The notes: a model not told the origin generated them from the sequence alone. 64,000 bases of DNA from Kocuria rosea (GCF_006094695.1 NZ_CP035103.1:2480001-2544000); one strand, 5' to 3'. Shown: positions 22,440-35,134, counted from the first letter of the stretch. Program-made: numbers and translations.

Positions 22440-23556
22440 TGTTGTGGGTCATGAGGTTCTTGGCGTGGGTGCGTCGATGAGATGAGGAACGGGCTCCTCG
22501 TCACAGGATGGAAGTTCCTACACCGTCCGTCCGCGCGAGAGAGCCCGTTCATGACCCACGTTAACGCACCCCTGACCCCGACCGGCCGGCTGCGCATGGT
22601 GTTGCGCCACCTCGACGACGGCATCCCCAAGGCCCACGTGGCCGCGGAGTTCCGCGTCAGCCGGCCCACCGTGGCGACCTGGGTGGCCCGCTACCTCGAG
22701 TCCGGCGAAGCCGGGCTCACCGACCGTCCCTCGACCCCGCGGCACAGCAGCACCCGCACCCCGGCGGCGGTCGTGGACCTCATCGAGCGCTGGCGCCGCA
22801 AGCACAAGTGGTCAGCGCGGCGCATCCACCGCCACCTGGTCGACCGCGCCGTGGCGATCAGCCTGCGCACCGTCGGCCGCTGGCTGCACCGGCTCGGGAT
22901 CTCCCGCCTGCGCGACCTCACCCCCGCCGGCGAGAACACCCGCAGGACCCCGGGACGGATCCGCGCCGCCTGGCCCGGGCACATGGTCCACCTGGATGTG
23001 AAGAAGGTGGGCAGGATCCCCGACGGCGGCGGCTGGCGGGCCCACGGCCGCGGCTCCACCGCCGCGAAGGCGGCCAAGCGCGGGGCCGGGGCCAAGGTCG
23101 GCTACACCTACCTGCACTCGGCCGTGGACGGCTTCTCGCGGTTGGCCTACACCGAGGCCCTCGAGGACGAGAAGGCGGTGACCACCATCGGGTTCTTCTG
23201 CCGGGCGAGAGCCTTCTTCGCCGCCCACGGCATCACCCGATTGAACCGCGTCGTGACCGACAACGGCGCCAACTACCGGGCCAAGGACTTCACCCGCTGC
23301 GTGGAAGCCCTGGCCGGCCGCCACCAGCGCATCCGCCCCTACACGCCGCGGCACAACGGGAAGGTGGAGCGGTACAACCGCCTGCTGGCCGACGAGGTGC
23401 TCTACGCCCGCCCCTACGCCAGCGAGCAGGCCCGCCGGTACGCCATCGGGGTCTGGGTGAACCACTTCAACTACCATCGGCCCCATACCGCCTGCGGCGA
23501 TCAGCCCCCGGCCTCACGCACCCCGGCCCGTGCCAATAACGTCATGCCCTCTTACA
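22440..23556 (+). mobile_element. IS481-family insertion sequence, 1,117 bp, inside the 16S rRNA gene
   Basis: The element begins TGTTGTGGGTCATGAGG and ends CATGCCCTCTTACA; the ends form an imperfect inverted repeat with 18 of the first 25 positions matching and the TGT...ACA termini of the IS481 family. It is flanked by ACTAGC on both sides. One transposase gene fills it, on the strand opposite to rRNA transcription. The open frame and both ends look complete, so it is probably still mobile. Its GC content is like that of the host genes, which points to a source in a related actinobacterium. Confidence 0.95.
22487..22550 (+). promoter_or_regulatory. inverted repeat ending directly before the transposase start
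   Basis: GAACGGGCTC (22487-22496) and GAGCCCGTTC (22541-22550) are exact reverse complements. The right arm ends at the base before the start ATG and covers the place of the ribosome-binding site, so an RNA that includes both arms could hide the start. Confidence 0.6.
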
Positions 23557-23561
23557 ACTAG
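22551..23561 (+). CDS. IS481-family transposase
   Basis: DDE transposase of the rve integrase type that moves the host element. I use ATG 22551, where the conserved family beginning MTHVNAPLTPTGRLR is found, rather than the in-frame ATG at 22482; the product has 336 residues. A helix-turn-helix (GIPKAHVAAEFRVSRPTVATW, split over about residues 24-45) precedes a second DNA-binding region and the catalytic core with D (HLDVKKVG), D (RVVTDNGANY) and E (NGKVERYNRLL). The last codons read past the end of the element: AAC uses one element base and two target bases, and the TAG stop lies entirely in the duplicated target. No frameshift is present. Confidence 0.95.
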   Translation: MTHVNAPLTPTGRLRMVLRHLDDGIPKAHVAAEFRVSRPTVATWVARYLESGEAGLTDRPSTPRHSSTRTPAAVVDLIERWRRKHKWSARRIHRHLVDRAVAISLRTVGRWLHRLGISRLRDLTPAGENTRRTPGRIRAAWPGHMVHLDVKKVGRIPDGGGWRAHGRGSTAAKAAKRGAGAKVGYTYLHSAVDGFSRLAYTEALEDEKAVTTIGFFCRARAFFAAHGITRLNRVVTDNGANYRAKDFTRCVEALAGRHQRIRPYTPRHNGKVERYNRLLADEVLYARPYASEQARRYAIGVWVNHFNYHRPHTACGDQPPASRTPARANNVMPSYN

Positions 23562-23562
23562 C
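23557..23562. repeat. target-site duplication, right copy (ACTAGC)
   Basis: Second copy of the 6-bp target. It also contains the TAG stop codon of the transposase (23559-23561). Confidence 0.93.
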
Positions 23563-23789
23563 GACTCCGACTTCATGAGGTCGAGTTGCAGACCTCAATC
23601 CGAACTGAGACCGGCTTTTTGGGATTAGCTCCACCTCACAGTATCGCAACCCTTTGTACCGGCCATTGTAGCATGCGTGAAGCCCAAGACATAAGGGGCA
23701 TGATGATTTGACGTCATCCCCACCTTCCTCCGAGTTGACCCCGGCAGTCTCCTATGAGTCCCCACCATCACGTGCTGGCAACATAGAAC

Positions 23790-23854
<65 letters not shown>

Positions 23855-23962
23855 CCACCTGTCCACCAGCCCCGAAGGGAAACCCCATCTCTGGGGCGGT
23901 CCGGTGAATGTCAAGCCTTGGTAAGGTTCTTCGCGTTGCATCGAATTAATCCGCATGCTCCG

Positions 23963-24026
<64 letters not shown>

Positions 24027-24365
24027 GGCACTTAATGCGTTAGCTACGGCGCGGAAAACGTGGAATGTCCCCCACACCTAGTGCCCAACGTTTACGGCAT
24101 GGACTACCAGGGTATCTAATCCTGTTCGCTCCCCATGCTTTCGCTCCTCAGCGTCAGTAACAGCCCAGAGACCTGCCTTCGCCATCGGTGTTCCTCCTGA
24201 TATCTGCGCATTTCACCGCTACACCAGGAATTCCAGTCTCCCCTACTGCACTCTAGTCTGCCCGTACCCACTGCAGACCCGGGGTTGAGCCCCGGGCTTT
24301 CACAGCAGACGCGACAAACCGCCTACGAGCTCTTTACGCCCAATAATTCCGGACAACGCTTGCGC

Positions 24366-24404
<39 letters not shown>

Positions 24405-24517
24405 CGCTTCTTCTGCAGGTACCGTCACTCTCGCTTCTTCCCTACTGAAAGAGGTTTACAACCCGAAGGCCGTCATCCCTCACGCGGCGTCGCTGCATCA
24501 GGCTTCCGCCCATTGTG

Positions 24518-24577
<60 letters not shown>

Positions 24578-25112
24578 CGGTCACCCTCTCAGGCCGGCTA
24601 CCCGTCGTCGCCTTGGTGAGCCATTACCCCACCAACAAGCTGATAGGCCGTGAGCCCATCCAAAACCAGTAAAACCCTTTCCACCACCCACCATGCGGTA
24701 AGAGGTAGTATCCAGTATTAGACCCAGTTTCCCAGGCTTATCCCAGAGTCAAGGGCAGGTTACTCACGTATTACTCACCCGTTCGCCACTAATCCGCCCA
24801 GCAAGCTGGGCATCATCGTTCGACTTGCATGTGTTAAGCACGCCGCCAGCGTTCGTCCTGAGCCAGGATCAAACTCTCCGTCAAAAAAACAACGAAAACA
24901 TCAAACCCCGGCTGAAAATGTCGCCACCACCCCACGGAGGCAGGACGGCGACAACCAATCAACCGAATAAAACATCCGGTATCAACAAACATGGCACACT
25001 ATTGAGTTCTCAAACAACAGACCAGCAACCAGGCACCACACCCGGAAACCGTGTTGGAATTTTCGGTGCCCTCCGCGTCGGAACTTCGTTCCCCGCCTCA
25101 GGCAGCTCGACC

Positions 25113-25142
25113 ATCCTACGCAGCCCGTTCTCGGCGTGTCAA
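25113..25142 (-). promoter_or_regulatory. rRNA operon promoter, proximal
   Basis: On the minus strand, TTGACA (25142-25137) and TAGGAT (25118-25113) are separated by 18 bases. The -35 box is a perfect sigma-A consensus. About 220 bases of leader would follow before mature 16S. Confidence 0.8.
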
Positions 25143-25273
25143 CTTGCGTTGTTCCGGGTTCGGACCGACCTGAACGGTCGCTCCCGCATGAACTAGGCAG
25201 CACCTCTCGGTCCTGCTGCTCTTTGCGGTGTCGTCGCCCGCCGGCCTCTCGGCCCTGCCTGACGACTCGATGA

Positions 25274-25302
25274 ACACTACACCCCCGCCCAGGGGCCTGC
25301 AA
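25274..25302 (-). promoter_or_regulatory. rRNA operon promoter, distal
   Basis: On the minus strand, TTGCAG (25302-25297) and TAGTGT (25279-25274) are separated by 17 bases, directly after the tyrS stop. Tandem promoters are usual for rRNA operons. Confidence 0.65.
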
Positions 25303-25344
25303 GCTCGGCTCCCGGACGGGGGTTGTGGGCGGATCGGGCCCGGA

Positions 25345-26655
25345 TCAGGCCTCCACGGTGACGGCGGCGAGGTGCTTCTTGCCGCGGCGCAGCAGCGCCC
25401 ATCGGCCGTGCAGGAGCTGGTCGGGCCCGAGCTCGGCGTCCTCGCCGACGACCTTCTCGTTGTTGACGTACGCCCCGCCCTCCTTGAGGGTCCGGCGCGC
25501 GGCGGACTTCGACTCGGACAGCCCGGTGGCCACGAGGAGGTCGGCGACCTGCAGCGCTCCGGCGGACACGCTCGCGCCGGGCAGCTCCCGGGCGACCGAG
25601 TCCAGGGTCTCGGCGTCGAGCTCCGTGAGCTCGCCGCGTCCGAAGACGGCGGCCGAGGCCGCGATCGCCTTCTCGGTCGCCGCCTCCCCGTGCACCAGCG
25701 AGTTGACCTCCCAGGCGAGGACCTTCTGGGCCTGCCTCTTGTAGGGCTCCTCCTCGACGGAGCGCGCCAGCTCCTCGATCTCGGCCCGGGTCTTGAAGGT
25801 GAAGACCTTGAGCCGGTCGACCACGTCCGCGTCGGCCGTGTTGAGCCAGAACTGGTAGAAGGCGTAGGGCGAGGTGAGCTCCGGGTCCAGCCACACCGCG
25901 TTGCCCTCGGACTTGCCGAACTTCGTGCCGTCCGAGTTGGTGATCAGCGGGGTGCCGACGGCGTGCACGGACACGCCCTCGACCTTGCGGATCAGGTCGG
26001 TCCCGGAGGTCAGGTTCCCCCACTGGTCGGAGCCCCCGGTCTGCAGGGTGCACCCGTGGTCGCGGTAGAGGTTCAGGTAGTCCAGTCCCTGCAGGATCTG
26101 GTAGCTGAACTCGGTGTAGGAGATGCCCTCCTCCGAGTTGAGCCGCTTGGCCACGATGTCCTTCTTGATCATCGTGCCGACCCGGAAGTGCTTGCCGATG
26201 TCGCGGAGGAAGTCGATGGCGGAGAGCTGGGAGGTCCAGTCCAGGTTGTTGACCATGACGGCCCGGTTCTCGCCCTCGAAGGAGAGGAAGCGCTCTACCT
26301 GGGCGCGCAGCAGGTCCACCCACTGCGCGACGGTCTCCCGGGAGTTCAGGACCCGCTCGGAGCTCTGCCGCGGGTCCCCGATCAGACCGGTGGACCCGCC
26401 CACGAGCCCGATCGGGTGGTGACCGGCGAGCTGGAGCCGGCGCATCAGCAGCAGCTGCACCAGGTGCCCGAGGTGCAGGGACGCCGCGGTGGGGTCGAAG
26501 CCGCAGTAATAGGTGACCTTCTCCTCGGCGAGCGACCGCTCGAGGGCCGCCTCGTCGGTCGACACGTGCACGAGGCCGCGCCACTGCAGCTCCTGCCACA
26601 CGTTGGCGAAGGACGGATCGTTGTGCTGGAGGTCCAGGTCTATTGCGTTCGACAC
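25345..26655 (-). CDS. tyrS: tyrosyl-tRNA synthetase
   Basis: Charges tRNA-Tyr. Class I signatures are HLGH (DPTAASLHLGHLVQL, about residue 55) and KFGKS (about 235) in place of KMSKS; the tyrosine-binding YCGFDPTA and QTGGSDQWGN segments are present, and an S4 RNA-binding domain closes the protein (SESKSAARRTLKEGGAYVNN, about 370). I prefer GTG 26655 (436 residues), preceded by GGAAG, over the TTG at 26664. It is expressed from its own promoter after the helD terminator and lies directly upstream of the rRNA promoters in the same direction. Confidence 0.96.
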   Translation of the reverse strand: MSNAIDLDLQHNDPSFANVWQELQWRGLVHVSTDEAALERSLAEEKVTYYCGFDPTAASLHLGHLVQLLLMRRLQLAGHHPIGLVGGSTGLIGDPRQSSERVLNSRETVAQWVDLLRAQVERFLSFEGENRAVMVNNLDWTSQLSAIDFLRDIGKHFRVGTMIKKDIVAKRLNSEEGISYTEFSYQILQGLDYLNLYRDHGCTLQTGGSDQWGNLTSGTDLIRKVEGVSVHAVGTPLITNSDGTKFGKSEGNAVWLDPELTSPYAFYQFWLNTADADVVDRLKVFTFKTRAEIEELARSVEEEPYKRQAQKVLAWEVNSLVHGEAATEKAIAASAAVFGRGELTELDAETLDSVARELPGASVSAGALQVADLLVATGLSESKSAARRTLKEGGAYVNNEKVVGEDAELGPDQLLHGRWALLRRGKKHLAAVTVEA

Positions 26656-26671
26656 GGCTTCCAAGGTACCA

Positions 26672-26700
26672 GGACGCGGAGGGGGTTCCCCTCCGCGTCC
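26672..26700 (-). terminator. terminator between helD and tyrS
   Basis: GGACGCGGAGGGG and its exact reverse complement flank GTT (13-bp stem), 22 bases after the helicase stop and just upstream of tyrS. Confidence 0.75.
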
Positions 26701-26722
26701 CGGTGTCCCCGGCGGCCCGGGG

Positions 26723-28981
26723 TCAGAACCGGTCGAGGCCGGCCGGCAGCGGCCGGGCGGCGACGACGCGCAGCCGCTGGGTGGGCCGGGTCATGGCCAC
26801 GTACAGGTTGCCGACCCCGCCGCCGACCTCCTCGACGAGCGCCTGCGGCTCGACGACCACCACCGAGTCGAATTCCAGTCCCTTGGCGTCCCACGCGGAG
26901 AGGACCACGACCTGCCGGTCCAGCCGGCGGACCCCGGCACCCACGAGCCCGGGCAGGGCCCCGGCGAGGGCCGTGCCGATCTCCTGCACGCGGTCCTCGG
27001 GCACGACCACGGCCACGAGCCCGCCGCTGACCAGGTCGAGCTCGGTGCGCACCTGCTCGAGGACGCCCTCGACCACGTCCGCGGCGCCGACCCGCTGCAC
27101 GATCGGCGGCTCGCCCTCCCGGACGGCCCGCGGGGCGGAGATGTCCAGGCCGGCGGCCCGGGCGACGTCGACCGCGGCCTCGGCGATCTCGGCGGGGGTG
27201 CGGTAGTTGACCGTGAGCTCGTCGAGGACGAACCGCTCCCCCACGAAGGGCTCGAGGGCGTCCTGCCAGCTGCGGGCGGCGGTGGCCGAGCCGGCCTGGG
27301 CGATGTCGCCGACCACGGTGAACGACTTCATGGGGCACCGGCGCATGAGCACGCGCCACTGCATCGGCGAGAGCTCCTGGGCCTCGTCGACCACGACGTG
27401 CCCGTAGGCCCACGTGCGGTCCGCGGTCGCGGCCTCGGCGGCGGTCATCCGGTGCTGGGTGACCGCGTTGAAGTCCGTGAGCTGGGCCGCGGTCACGATG
27501 CCGTCCGCGCCGACGTCCTCGAGGCTCTGGTGCATGTTCGCCAGCGCGTGCTCGGCGTTGTCCGTGGCCTTGCGGTGCTCCCGGTCCGCCTCGGCCCGCC
27601 GGCGCACCCCGGCCTCGTCGAGGTCGCCCAGCAGCTCGGCGGCCTCGTCCAGCAGCGGCACGTCGGCCACGGTGAAGGGGGCGTCGGCCGGGCGCAGCAG
27701 GGCCTCGACCTGGGCGGCGCTCAGGTGCGGGGCTGCGGACTCGAGGTAGTGCCGCTTGCTGAACAGCTGCGCGACGAGGGTCTGGGGCGACAGCGGCATC
27801 CACGCGAGGTTGAGCGCGATCCGCACGTCCCGGGACTGCCGGATGTCCTCCGCGAGGTAGGAGCGGTCCATGACGTTGCCGCTGGTGGTGTTGAGGTGCT
27901 CGCCGAGCTGCTCGGTGAGCTCGCGCAGGGCGATCTTCACGAACGTGTTGCGCGCCTCGTTGTGCGGCTTCCCCGTGGCACGGGCCTTGTCCCGGGCACG
28001 CTTGACGGTGCGCGGGGTCAGCGTCACGCGGTGGGAGTCGACGCGCAGGACCTGGTCCGCCGCCGGGACCTTCTGCCGGTCCCGCACGGCGCGGGCCACG
28101 ACCTCGGCCATGTCGAGGCCGGACTTGAGCCGGGCGGTCCGGGGGTCGCGCTCGGGGACGGCCGCCACGCCGGGGAACAGCTCGGAGAGGGAGGACATCA
28201 CGACGCCGGTCTCCCCGAGCGCCGGCAGCACCCGTTCGATGTACCACATGAACGACGACGACGGGCCGACGATCAGCACTCCCGCCTTGCGCAGCCGCTC
28301 CCGGTGCTCGTAGAGCAGGTACGCCGCCCGGTGCAGCGCCACGGCGGTCTTGCCGGTGCCGGGCCCGCCCTGCACCACGCGGACGCCGGGCAGCGGGGCG
28401 CGGATGATCTTGTCCTGCTCGGCCTGGATGGTCGCGACGATGTCCGACATCCGTCCGGTGCGCTTCTGGTTCAGCGCCGCGAGCAGAGCGCCCTCGCCGT
28501 GGAGCACGCCCTCGTCCTCGAGCATGTCCGGGTCGAGGACGTCGTCCTCGAGGGCGGCGACGTCGCGGCCCTCCAGGATGAGGTGGCGGCGGCGCCGGAT
28601 GCCCATGGGGTTCTGCGCGGTGGCCTGGTAGAAGGCCGCGGCCTCGCGGGCGCGCCAGTCCACCATGAGCCGCTGGTGGTCCGCGGTGGCCAGGCCGATG
28701 CGCCCGACGTAGCGGCGGTCGCCGTCCTGGCCGTCCAGGCGGCCGAAGACGAGCCGGTGGTCCACGGCCTCGAGCTGGGCGAGCCGGTCCTCGTAGTGGG
28801 AGGCGAACGCGTCACGCTCCGCGCGGTTCTGGTGGTTGCCGAAGGACTCGCTGCGGCGCACGGCCGCGAGCTCGGCGGTCTTCTCGGCCCGCAGCTCGTC
28901 GAGCCGGTCGTAGAGCATCGCGACGTACGCGCGTTCGACAGCAAGTTGCTCGGCCGCCATCGTGGCGACGGTCTCTGCCAT
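26723..28981 (-). CDS. HelD-type (UvrD-like) RNA polymerase-associated ATPase
   Basis: A 752-residue superfamily 1 helicase-like protein. An N-terminal coiled coil (about 1-75, ERAYVAMLYDRLDELRAEK) is the arm that enters the secondary channel of RNA polymerase in HelD; Walker A is GGPGTGKT at 205-212, motif II is VVVDEAQEL, and motif VI is LYVAMTRPTQRL near the end. This layout, and the lack of a UvrD-like DNA-unwinding domain, fit actinobacterial class II HelD, which strips stalled polymerase from DNA; the HelR subgroup protects against rifampicin. Which role applies here cannot be read from sequence. A TAGAAT -10 lies 37 bases upstream of the ATG. Confidence 0.88.
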   Translation of the reverse strand: MAETVATMAAEQLAVERAYVAMLYDRLDELRAEKTAELAAVRRSESFGNHQNRAERDAFASHYEDRLAQLEAVDHRLVFGRLDGQDGDRRYVGRIGLATADHQRLMVDWRAREAAAFYQATAQNPMGIRRRRHLILEGRDVAALEDDVLDPDMLEDEGVLHGEGALLAALNQKRTGRMSDIVATIQAEQDKIIRAPLPGVRVVQGGPGTGKTAVALHRAAYLLYEHRERLRKAGVLIVGPSSSFMWYIERVLPALGETGVVMSSLSELFPGVAAVPERDPRTARLKSGLDMAEVVARAVRDRQKVPAADQVLRVDSHRVTLTPRTVKRARDKARATGKPHNEARNTFVKIALRELTEQLGEHLNTTSGNVMDRSYLAEDIRQSRDVRIALNLAWMPLSPQTLVAQLFSKRHYLESAAPHLSAAQVEALLRPADAPFTVADVPLLDEAAELLGDLDEAGVRRRAEADREHRKATDNAEHALANMHQSLEDVGADGIVTAAQLTDFNAVTQHRMTAAEAATADRTWAYGHVVVDEAQELSPMQWRVLMRRCPMKSFTVVGDIAQAGSATAARSWQDALEPFVGERFVLDELTVNYRTPAEIAEAAVDVARAAGLDISAPRAVREGEPPIVQRVGAADVVEGVLEQVRTELDLVSGGLVAVVVPEDRVQEIGTALAGALPGLVGAGVRRLDRQVVVLSAWDAKGLEFDSVVVVEPQALVEEVGGGVGNLYVAMTRPTQRLRVVAARPLPAGLDRF

Positions 28982-29017
28982 GGGTGGACACCTCGTTCCG
29001 GATCGAACAGACCATCG

Positions 29018-29023
29018 ATTCTA
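29018..29023 (-). promoter_or_regulatory. -10 element of the HelD-type gene
   Basis: TAGAAT on the minus strand predicts an RNA start near 29011 and a leader of about 30 bases with GAGGTG before the ATG. No good -35 box is visible, and no clear rifamycin-associated element was found upstream. Confidence 0.5.
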
Positions 29024-29099
29024 CCGGTCCGCGGGCGTTCCGACGGCGATCCGGCGGCGCGGTGCGTCACAGTGCTTCGCCGGGGTGCTTCGCCCCTGG

Positions 29100-29636
29100 T
29101 CAGACCCGGTACAGTGCCCGCACCCGGTGGCCGCCGAGCTGGCTGCGGCCCCGCAGGTCGGTGAGCTCCATGATCAGCCCGAACCCGGCGACGTGCAGCC
29201 CGGCCCGGTGCAGCAGCTGCGCCGTGGCCCCGAGGGTGCCGCCGGTCGCGAGGATGTCGTCGAGCACGAGCACGCGGGCCCCACGCGGGACGTCGTCGGT
29301 GTGGATCTCCAGCACCGCCGAGCCGTACTCCAGGACGTACTCCTCGCGGAAGGTCTCCCGGGGGAGCTTCCCGGCCTTGCGCACCGGGATGAGGCCCACG
29401 CCCGTCGCGTAGGCCACGGCCCCCGCCATGAGGAAGCCCCGGGCCTCGACGCCGGCCACGTGGTCGAACTGACCGCGGAAGGCGTCGGCCAGGGCGTCGA
29501 CGGTCCGCCGGAAGCCGGGACCGTCCGCGAACAGGGGTGTCAGGTCGCGGAAGAGGACCCCCGGCTCCGGGTAGTCGGGGATCTTCACGCACAGGCGCTC
29601 GATCATCTGCTCAACGGATTCAGTCACACCGCTCAT
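29100..29636 (-). CDS. apt: adenine phosphoribosyltransferase
   Basis: Salvages adenine to AMP with PRPP. The 178 residues show the family opening IPDYPEPGVLFRDLTPLF (about 19-36), the substrate region EARGFLMAGAVA and the PRPP loop VLVLDDILATGGT (about 122-134). In many actinobacteria apt sits with relA and secDF; here it lies between the glycosylase gene and helD, with 24 bases to the former. The start ATG 29636 is favoured over GTG 29627 only by length. Confidence 0.95.
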   Translation of the reverse strand: MSGVTESVEQMIERLCVKIPDYPEPGVLFRDLTPLFADGPGFRRTVDALADAFRGQFDHVAGVEARGFLMAGAVAYATGVGLIPVRKAGKLPRETFREEYVLEYGSAVLEIHTDDVPRGARVLVLDDILATGGTLGATAQLLHRAGLHVAGFGLIMELTDLRGRSQLGGHRVRALYRV

Positions 29637-29660
29637 GCTATCCGTCCGGGTCCCGCGGAC

Positions 29661-33138
<3,478 letters not shown>

Positions 33139-33190
33139 GGTGTTCTCCTTCGTCGGTGGTCCGGGCGCCACGGCGTGGCCCCGCCTTCTG

Positions 33191-33226
33191 TGCATGACTA
33201 TACACGTCGACTTGTATTTATGCATA
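33191..33226 (-). promoter_or_regulatory. argG promoter with ArgR operator candidates
   Basis: On the minus strand ATGCATAAATACAAG (33226 side) and TGTATAGTCATGCA (33191 side) form two box-like half-sites; TATAGT (33202-33197) is a good -10 element inside them. The block TGCATAAATA is shared exactly with the argC upstream region, which supports ArgR control. Confidence 0.65.
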
Positions 33227-33312
33227 CTCTGCGGACCGTCCCGCGCACTCCCCCGCCGGGCCGCGCCCGCCCTCCGACCTGCGGAGGTGCCGTGCGCCAC
33301 TCCGCAATTATG

Positions 33313-33432
33313 AATAGCTAGCAATAGCCCGGCCCTTCCGACATACTGGGGACCGGGTGTGATCCAGACCGACCGACCGCACCCCACCACGGCGGGGGCC
33401 ACGCGCCCCGGCCGTCCTGCACACCCGGTCCC
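33313..33432 (+). promoter_or_regulatory. catalase upstream region with direct and inverted repeats
   Basis: AATAGC occurs at 33313-33318 and again at 33323-33328, exactly one helical turn apart, which looks like an operator. Downstream, GGGACCGGGTGTG (33349-33361) and its exact reverse complement (33420-33432) could pair over a 58-base loop and bring the stem close to the ribosome-binding site of katA. No confident -35/-10 pair is seen; CATACT at 33342-33347 is a weak -10 candidate. Confidence 0.45.
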
Positions 33433-33450
33433 TACCCCGAGAGGAACCCC

Positions 33451-35127
33451 ATGACGAACGTTCCCGAGCAGACCCTCACCACGCGTCAGGGCCACCCGGT
33501 CCACGACAACCAGAACACCCGCACCATCGGCTCGCGCGGGCCCGCGACCCTCGAGAACTACGCGTTCCTCGAGAAGATGAGCCACTTCGACCGCGAGCGC
33601 ATCCCCGAGCGCGTGGTGCACGCCCGCGGCACCACCGCCTTCGGCTACTTCGAGGCCTACGGCGCCTACGGCGACGAGCCCATCGCGAAGTTCACCCGCG
33701 CCAAGGTCTTCGCCGAGGCCGGCAAGCGCACCGACGTGGCCGTGCGGTTCTCCACCGTGGCCGGCGGCCGGGACTCCTCCGAGGTGGCCCGCGACCCGCG
33801 CGGCTTCGCCGTGAAGATGTACACGGAGGAGGGCAACTGGGACCTCGTCGGCAACAACCTGGGCGTGTTCTTCATCCGGGACGCCATCAAGTTCCCCGAC
33901 TTCATCCACTCCCAGAAGCCGGACCCCGTGAACTTCGAGGCCGGCGTGGCCAACCGCGCCTTCGACTTCTTCAGCCAGTCGCCCGAGGCGATGCACATGA
34001 TCACGATCCTGTTCTCCCCGCGCGGGATCCCGGCGGACTACCGCCACCAGCAGGGCTTCGGCGTGAACACCTACAAGTGGGTCAACGCCGCCGGCGAGTC
34101 CCTCCTGGTGAAGTACCACTGGATCCCGAAGCAGGGCGTGAAGTCCCTCACCTCGGCCGACGCCGCGAACATCCAGGCCCAGACCCTCGGCTCGCACACC
34201 AAGGACCTCTACGACGCGATCGAGGCCGGCGACTACCCCGAGTGGGAGCTGCAGGTCCAGGTCATGGAGGACCACGACCACCCCGAGCTGGACTTCGACC
34301 CGCTGGACGACACCAAGGTGTGGCCGGAGGAGCTGTTCCCGCCGAAGCCGGTCGGGCGCATGGTGCTGAACCGCAACCCGCAGAACTTCTTCGCGGAGAA
34401 CGAGCAGATCGCCTTCGGCACCGGCGTGCTGGTGGACGGCCTGGAGTTCTCCGACGACAAGATGCTCGTGGGCCGCACCTTCTCCTACTCGGACACCCAG
34501 CGCTACCGCGTGGGCCCGAACTACCTGCAGCTGCCGGTCAACGCGCCGAAGGCGCCGGTGGCCACCAACCAGCGCGACGGCCAGATGGCCTACGCCGTGG
34601 ACCACGCCCCGGGCCAGAACCCGCACGTGAACTACGAGCCGTCCATCATCGGAGGCGTGCAGGAGACTCCGAAGCCCGAGGGGTACCAGCCCGAGGTCGG
34701 CCCGGAGATCAGCGCGCGCCTGACCCGCGCCCGGATCGAGCGGACCAACGACTACAAGCAGGCCGGCGAGCGCTTCCAGCTCCAGGAGGAGTGGGAGAAG
34801 GAGGAGCTCATCGACAACCTGGTCGGCGCGCTCTCCCAGTGCGACCGCCCGATCCAGGAGCGCATGGTCTGGCACTTCTACATGGTCGAGGACGAGATGG
34901 GCCGCCGCGTGGGCGACGGCATCGGCGTCTCCCTCGAGGACGTCAAGGACCTGGGCCCCCTGGCCACCCAGCGTCTCTCCGAGGAGGAGCTGCAGCGCGT
35001 GGCCAACCTCGGCAACAACGGCCCGCGCAGCGTGGCGGGTCTCACCATGACCCACTGCGTGCCCAACGAGCACGTGGCCGTGGAGCGCGAGCCCCAGCAG
35101 GCGAGCCCCGCGATGATGTCCAGCTGA
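33451..35127 (+). CDS. katA: haem catalase (monofunctional)
   Basis: Breaks down hydrogen peroxide. The 558 residues carry the distal histidine H57 in [13 protein letters not shown], the catalytic asparagine in [11 protein letters not shown] (about 135), and the proximal haem-ligand tyrosine in [14 protein letters not shown] (about 350). The length and the C-terminal [13 protein letters not shown] segment fit small-subunit catalases. ATG 33451 follows GAGAGGAA. Two hairpins end the convergent transcription with the acyl-CoA ligase gene. The gene sits inside the arginine region and close to an ankyrin gene; in Pseudomonas a catalase gene is followed by an ankyrin gene needed for full activity. 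Confidence 0.97.
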   Translation: MTNVPEQTLTTRQGHPVHDNQNTRTIGSRGPATLENYAFLEKMSHFDRERIPERVVHARGTTAFGYFEAYGAYGDEPIAKFTRAKVFAEAGKRTDVAVRFSTVAGGRDSSEVARDPRGFAVKMYTEEGNWDLVGNNLGVFFIRDAIKFPDFIHSQKPDPVNFEAGVANRAFDFFSQSPEAMHMITILFSPRGIPADYRHQQGFGVNTYKWVNAAGESLLVKYHWIPKQGVKSLTSADAANIQAQTLGSHTKDLYDAIEAGDYPEWELQVQVMEDHDHPELDFDPLDDTKVWPEELFPPKPVGRMVLNRNPQNFFAENEQIAFGTGVLVDGLEFSDDKMLVGRTFSYSDTQRYRVGPNYLQLPVNAPKAPVATNQRDGQMAYAVDHAPGQNPHVNYEPSIIGGVQETPKPEGYQPEVGPEISARLTRARIERTNDYKQAGERFQLQEEWEKEELIDNLVGALSQCDRPIQERMVWHFYMVEDEMGRRVGDGIGVSLEDVKDLGPLATQRLSEEELQRVANLGNNGPRSVAGLTMTHCVPNEHVAVEREPQQASPAMMSS

Positions 35128-35134
35128 CCCGTCC

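Larger units (their letters stand above)
24888..25344 (-). other. rRNA operon leader and promoter region
   Basis: No protein gene. The region is AT-richer near the 16S 5' end and contains GAGTTCTCAAACAACA (plus strand, 25004-25019), a block shared with the 16S-23S spacer and typical of antitermination or processing signals in actinobacterial rRNA leaders. Two promoter candidates lie upstream (listed separately). Confidence 0.8.

Noticed and set aside
22440..23556. The 16S interruption as an rRNA intron or intervening sequence
   Set aside because: It carries a transposase, terminal inverted repeats with TGT...ACA ends and a target duplication, and shows no group I/II core or homing endonuclease.
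22434..23562. The 16S interruption as an assembly error
   Set aside because: The 6-bp direct repeat of the family's own target at both junctions is not expected from a misjoin. Raw reads would still be the final proof.
28982..29099. Rifamycin-associated element upstream of the HelD-type gene
   Set aside because: The GGGG...CCCC pieces near 29075-29095 do not match the dyad as I remember it.
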